Source: an uncultured Brevundimonas sp. (lineage in GTDB: Bacteria > Pseudomonadota > Alphaproteobacteria > Caulobacterales > Caulobacteraceae). From it: a stretch of DNA of 6,809 nt. Below are positions 4,950-6,809 of this stretch, in pieces (position 1 is the stretch's first letter; every line of letters begins with the position of its first letter). The notes below the pieces were generated by a model, which was given only the letters and a program-made list of their open reading frames with translations, ran no database searches and was not told the DNA's origin. The position numbers were made by a program, and so were the translations under genes. Location of the stretch: positions 1-6,809 of the forward strand of contig NZ_CALTWS010000150.1 of NCBI RefSeq assembly GCF_943913055.1, in the 5' to 3' direction.

Positions 4950-5333
4950 CTAGAAGCGGAAGATCGATTCCAGCCGGAAACGCGGGGCTGCGCGCTGATC
5001 GGGGTCGCGCTGGCGGGCCGGATCGACATCGGGCTCGGCCAGGCCGGCGGCAGCCCCGACGCGCAGGCGCGGGTTGACGCGGTAGTAGGCACCCGCCTCG
5101 ACATCGCCGAGATTACGCTCACGACCGACGGGCTGGTTCAGATTGAGATCCAGACCCCAGCGACCGCGCTCCGTGAACCGCAGGCGCGACTGGCCTGAAG
5201 GCGTTGCCGCAGCGGCACGCTGGGCCTCGGTCAGATTGACGCTGGGACGGCTGGATTGCGCGGCGGCCACGTCGGCGACCGTCAGGAGCATCAGCCCCCC
5301 GACCAGTCCAGCGATGACGGCACCTGCACGCAT
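4950..5333 (-). CDS. ntrZ: NtrZ-family periplasmic regulatory protein (probable)
   Basis: This 127-residue exported protein has a Sec signal peptide at 1-25 (hydrophobic GAVIAGLVGGLMLLTVADV, cleavage after AAA before QSS) and a mature part of about 100 residues. I recognise the motifs GRWGLDLNLNQPVGRE and VEAGAYYRVNPRLRVGAAAGL from NtrZ-annotated Caulobacterales proteins; in Caulobacter, NtrZ is described as a periplasmic inhibitor acting on the sensor kinase NtrY. The position close to the DUF3576 gene and leuS agrees with my memory of that locus. The C-terminal half alternates polar and hydrophobic residues and ends FRLESIFRF with terminal phenylalanine, like an outer-membrane beta-strand signal. 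The start is ATG 5333, with AGGG about 8 bases upstream. The gene converges on the ThiE-like gene with a 6-bp gap and is divergent from the DUF3576 gene. No ntrY/ntrX is visible here. The exported nature is secure, the family name likely. Confidence 0.75.
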   Translation of the reverse strand: MRAGAVIAGLVGGLMLLTVADVAAAQSSRPSVNLTEAQRAAAATPSGQSRLRFTERGRWGLDLNLNQPVGRERNLGDVEAGAYYRVNPRLRVGAAAGLAEPDVDPARQRDPDQRAAPRFRLESIFRF

Positions 5334-5380
5334 GATCTACCCTAGACGCCGCGCCGAAATTTTCCGCGCGCTCCTTGCAG

Positions 5381-5410
5381 CGATTAGGCACCTGTGGCCC
5401 TCGCGGTCAA
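5381..5410 (-). promoter_or_regulatory. Candidate sigma-70 promoter for the ntrZ-like gene
   Basis: Read on the minus strand, TTGACC (5410-5405) and TAATCG (5386-5381) are separated by 18 bases, giving a start of transcription roughly 40-50 bp before the ATG at 5333. The -35 box is a close match and the -10 box is weak. This is the best pair I see on this strand. Confidence 0.4.
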
Positions 5411-5442
5411 CCGAACGTGGCGCGTGACAGCCTGTTCCACAA

Positions 5443-5447
5443 GACTC
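5443..5447. promoter_or_regulatory. GANTC (CcrM-type methylation) site in a promoter region
   Basis: GACTC lies between the divergent ntrZ-like and DUF3576 genes. By hand I find only about five GANTC sites in the window, and this is the only one outside genes. In Caulobacterales, CcrM methylation of such sites can couple transcription to the cell cycle through GcrA; that it does so here is inference. Confidence 0.35.
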
Positions 5448-5485
5448 GCTGCGGCGCTGTGGCGCTGGCGTCACGCCCTGGTCAG

Positions 5486-5498
5486 ACACGATCCGTGT
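5486..5498. promoter_or_regulatory. Interrupted inverted repeat upstream of the DUF3576 promoter
   Basis: ACACG and CGTGT pair around ATC, forming a 13-bp interrupted palindrome that ends 18 bp before the candidate -35 box at 5517. The placement would suit an activator site. Short palindromes occur by chance, so confidence is low. Confidence 0.25.
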
Positions 5499-5516
5499 GC
5501 AGGATGCGACTTCGCC

Positions 5517-5546
5517 TTGTCATCGCCCCTTTTCGCCGTGTTATAG
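5517..5546 (+). promoter_or_regulatory. Candidate sigma-70 promoter for the DUF3576 gene and perhaps leuS
   Basis: TTGTCA (5517-5522) and TTATAG (5541-5546) are separated by 18 bases, one of the few AT-rich -10-like spots in this stretch. Transcription would start near 5553, leaving a leader of about 85 bases before ATG 5639. Both boxes differ from consensus at one or two positions. Confidence 0.45.
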
Positions 5547-5563
5547 AGCACAGCGATAGGCCT

Positions 5564-5580
5564 CGATCCCGAACGGATCG
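5564..5580 (+). promoter_or_regulatory. Inverted repeat in the DUF3576 leader
   Basis: CGATCC and GGATCG are exact reverse complements around a five-base centre (CGAAC), about 10 bp downstream of the predicted transcription start. It could be a repressor site or a small leader hairpin. The symmetry is seen directly; the role is inference. Confidence 0.3.
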
Positions 5581-5628
5581 TGTCCAGCTCGTGCGCGGAT
5601 GGGTCCGCCGCATGCCTTTGATTGGGAT

Positions 5629-5632
5629 GGAG
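5629..5632 (+). promoter_or_regulatory. Shine-Dalgarno site that selects the DUF3576 start
   Basis: GGAG lies six bases before ATG 5639. The in-frame ATGs at 5612 and 5627 lack a comparable site and would lengthen the signal peptide with non-typical residues, so 5639 is preferred. Confidence 0.6.
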
Positions 5633-5638
5633 TGTCTG

Positions 5639-6109
5639 ATGGTGCTGGTTCGCGGCGCAACGATTGCCTTGATCGCTTCCGGCATCGTGCTGAGCGGCTG
5701 TTCGGCGGATCGCCCCTTTGGTCCCACGGTTGGCGACGTCTTCGGTGGCGGCAATGCCACGCGGGCCGCAGCGAACGCCCAGCCTGGCATCGGCGTGAAC
5801 GCCTTCCTGTGGCGCGCCACGCTCGATACGCTCAGCTTCATGCCGCTGGCCGGGGCCGATCCGTGGGGTGGCGTGGTGAACTATGACTGGTACAGCGATC
5901 CCCAGACGCCGAACGAGCGGTTCAAGGCGACCGTCTTCATCCTGGACACCCGTTTGCGCGCCGACGCCCTGAACGTAACGGTCAACAAGGAAGTCCGGGA
6001 CGCCACCGGTCAGTGGACCGCCGCCCCGGTCGCCGCCCAGACCGAGACGGACCTGGAGAATGCGATCCTGACCAAGGCGCGCCAGCTCAACCTGTCCAAC
6101 ACCCGCTAA
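5639..6109 (+). CDS. DUF3576 family lipoprotein
   Basis: This 156-residue predicted lipoprotein of unknown function matches what I know as the DUF3576 family, common in alphaproteobacteria beside leuS. The signal peptide is short, and the lipobox LSGC places the lipidated cysteine at residue 21. A glycine/alanine-rich stretch (about 30-50) follows, then the conserved core: NAFLWRATLDTLSFMPL, ADPWGGVVNYDWYSDP, NERFKATVFILDTRLRADALNVTVNKE, and a C-terminal helix with TETDLENAILTKARQL. No enzyme motif is visible. Ser22-Ala23 after the cysteine is not the aspartate retention signal, so outer-membrane sorting through the Lol system is expected, which would make it a possible client of the LolA-family carrier in this window. 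leuS starts 78 bp downstream with no terminator between, suggesting a shared transcript. Confidence 0.87.
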   Translation: MVLVRGATIALIASGIVLSGCSADRPFGPTVGDVFGGGNATRAAANAQPGIGVNAFLWRATLDTLSFMPLAGADPWGGVVNYDWYSDPQTPNERFKATVFILDTRLRADALNVTVNKEVRDATGQWTAAPVAAQTETDLENAILTKARQLNLSNTR

Positions 6110-6176
6110 ACCCAAGCTATCGAGACCCGCCTCCTTCAGGCTCGCCTTCAGGACGCGCTAAGTCCGAAGACTGACC

Positions 6177-6182
6177 GAAGGA
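6177..6182 (+). promoter_or_regulatory. Shine-Dalgarno site that supports the GTG start of leuS
   Basis: GAAGGA lies five bases before GTG 6188. It is a strong ribosome site at ideal spacing, and justifies a GTG start where no upstream ATG in frame is suitable. Confidence 0.7.
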
Positions 6183-6187
6183 TACCC

Positions 6188-6809
6188 GTGGCCGCCACTC
6201 GCTACGACCCCAAGACCGCCGAACCCCGCCAGCAGGCCCGCTGGGCGGCGGCCGATGCCTTTTCGACGCCGACCGAGGGCACGGGGAAGCCGAAATACTA
6301 CGTCTTGGAGATGTTTCCCTATCCGTCGGGCAACATCCATATGGGCCACGCCCGCAACTATGTGATGGGCGATGTCGTCGCGCGCTCCAAGCGGGCGCAG
6401 GGTTTCGACGTCCTGCATCCCATGGGCTGGGACGCCTTCGGCCTGCCGGCCGAGAATGCGGCCATCGAGCGGGGCATCCATCCCGGCGACTGGACCTGGT
6501 CCAACATCGCCACCATGCGCGACCAGCTGAAGCTGCTGGGCCTGTCGCTGGACTGGTCCAGAGAGTTCGCCACCTGCGACCCCGCCTACTATGGTCAGCA
6601 GCAGGCCTGGTTCCTGGAGCTGTTTAAGCGCGGCCTGGTCTATCGCAAGGAGGCTGTGGTCAACTGGGACCCCGTCGACAACACCGTCCTGGCCAATGAG
6701 CAGGTGGTGGACGGACGCGGCTGGCGCTCCGGCGCGGTCGTCGAGAAACGCACGCTGAGCCAGTGGTTCCTGCGCATCACCGACTATGCCGACGACCTGA
6801 TCGAGGGGC
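6188..6809 (+). CDS. leuS: Leucine--tRNA ligase, N-terminal part (3' end outside window)
   Basis: LeuRS charges tRNA-Leu with leucine in the cytoplasm. The window holds the first 207 codons of what is normally a protein of more than 800 residues. Translation starts at GTG 6188 with RYDPKTAEPRQQARW, typical of this enzyme's N-terminus. The class I signature is present as HMGH at 51-54 within PYPSGNIHMGHARNY, and WDAFGLPAENAAI follows near 80-92. VNWDPVDNTVLANEQVVDGRGWR marks the segment that in E. coli and Thermus carries zinc-binding cysteines; those are absent here, which I believe is usual in alphaproteobacteria. The KMSKS loop and editing domain lie beyond the edge. It follows the DUF3576 gene by 78 bp in the same direction. 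Identity is certain. Confidence 0.98.
   Translation, partial: MAATRYDPKTAEPRQQARWAAADAFSTPTEGTGKPKYYVLEMFPYPSGNIHMGHARNYVMGDVVARSKRAQGFDVLHPMGWDAFGLPAENAAIERGIHPGDWTWSNIATMRDQLKLLGLSLDWSREFATCDPAYYGQQQAWFLELFKRGLVYRKEAVVNWDPVDNTVLANEQVVDGRGWRSGAVVEKRTLSQWFLRITDYADDLIEG

Larger units (their letters stand above)
5334..5638. other. Divergent intergenic region, ntrZ-like and DUF3576 genes
   Basis: These 305 bp hold no convincing gene. They contain a candidate promoter on each strand, one GACTC (GANTC) site and two interrupted inverted repeats, listed separately. The longer reading frame entering from 5375 is the upstream extension of the DUF3576 frame and has no protein character before the signal peptide. 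Confidence 0.7.

Noticed and set aside
6133..6152. Two copies of CCTTCAGG spaced by 12 bp before leuS
   Set aside because: Too short and too close to chance for this base composition, with no symmetry or promoter context to support an operator.
1..6809. tRNA, rRNA, insertion sequence, attachment site, CtrA box or parS site
   Set aside because: Both strands were read for these. I found no cloverleaf, transposase, flanking terminal repeats, TTAA-N7-TTAA pattern or parS-like palindrome that I could support.

Overview
The window reads as chromosomal DNA of a Caulobacterales alphaproteobacterium, most likely Brevundimonas or a close relative. The reasons are a GC content of roughly two thirds, scarce GANTC sites (the CcrM methylation target), and a gene set (ftsK, a LolA-type carrier, xth, yggS, a ThiE-like gene, an NtrZ-like gene, a DUF3576 lipoprotein, leuS) that I recognise from the part of Caulobacter-type chromosomes near parAB and the origin. 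The genus is inferred from sequence character and remembered gene order, not from a search.

Layout. 1-486: C-terminal end of ftsK (+), with its DNA-reading gamma domain. 494-919: an unrecognised small four-helix membrane protein (-), lower in GC than its neighbours. 920-1131: intergenic, with a perfect 12-bp palindrome. 1132-1764: LolA-family periplasmic lipoprotein carrier (+) with a Tat-like signal peptide. 1765-2053: a gene-free stretch holding three stem-loops, the last a strong intrinsic terminator, followed by two identical 38-bp direct repeats separated by a palindrome. 2054-2848: exodeoxyribonuclease III (+). 2845-3531: OmpR/PhoB-type response regulator (-), whose stop codon interlocks with the xth stop. 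3593-4291: YggS/PLPBP protein (-). 4284-4943: ThiE/TenI-like protein (+), whose start region overlaps the yggS start head to head. 4950-5333: NtrZ-like exported protein (-). 5334-5638: divergent promoter region. 5639-6109: DUF3576 lipoprotein (+). 6188-end: leuS (+), cut by the window edge.

How the genes relate. Most are housekeeping or envelope functions: chromosome segregation (FtsK), DNA repair (Xth), lipoprotein trafficking (LolA), PLP homeostasis (YggS), a thiamine-type fold (ThiE-like), signalling (orphan response regulator, NtrZ) and translation (LeuS). They do not form one pathway. The packing is tight, with interlocked stops, interlocked starts and 6-7 bp gaps between convergent genes, so several promoters and transcript ends must lie inside neighbouring genes.

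I see no clear new defence system, mobile element or gene cluster. The features most worth a second look are the structured and repeated DNA at 1765-2007, the ThiE-like protein that lacks both expected magnesium-ligand aspartates, the outer-membrane-like C-terminus of the NtrZ-like protein, and the low-GC orphan membrane gene between ftsK and lolA.
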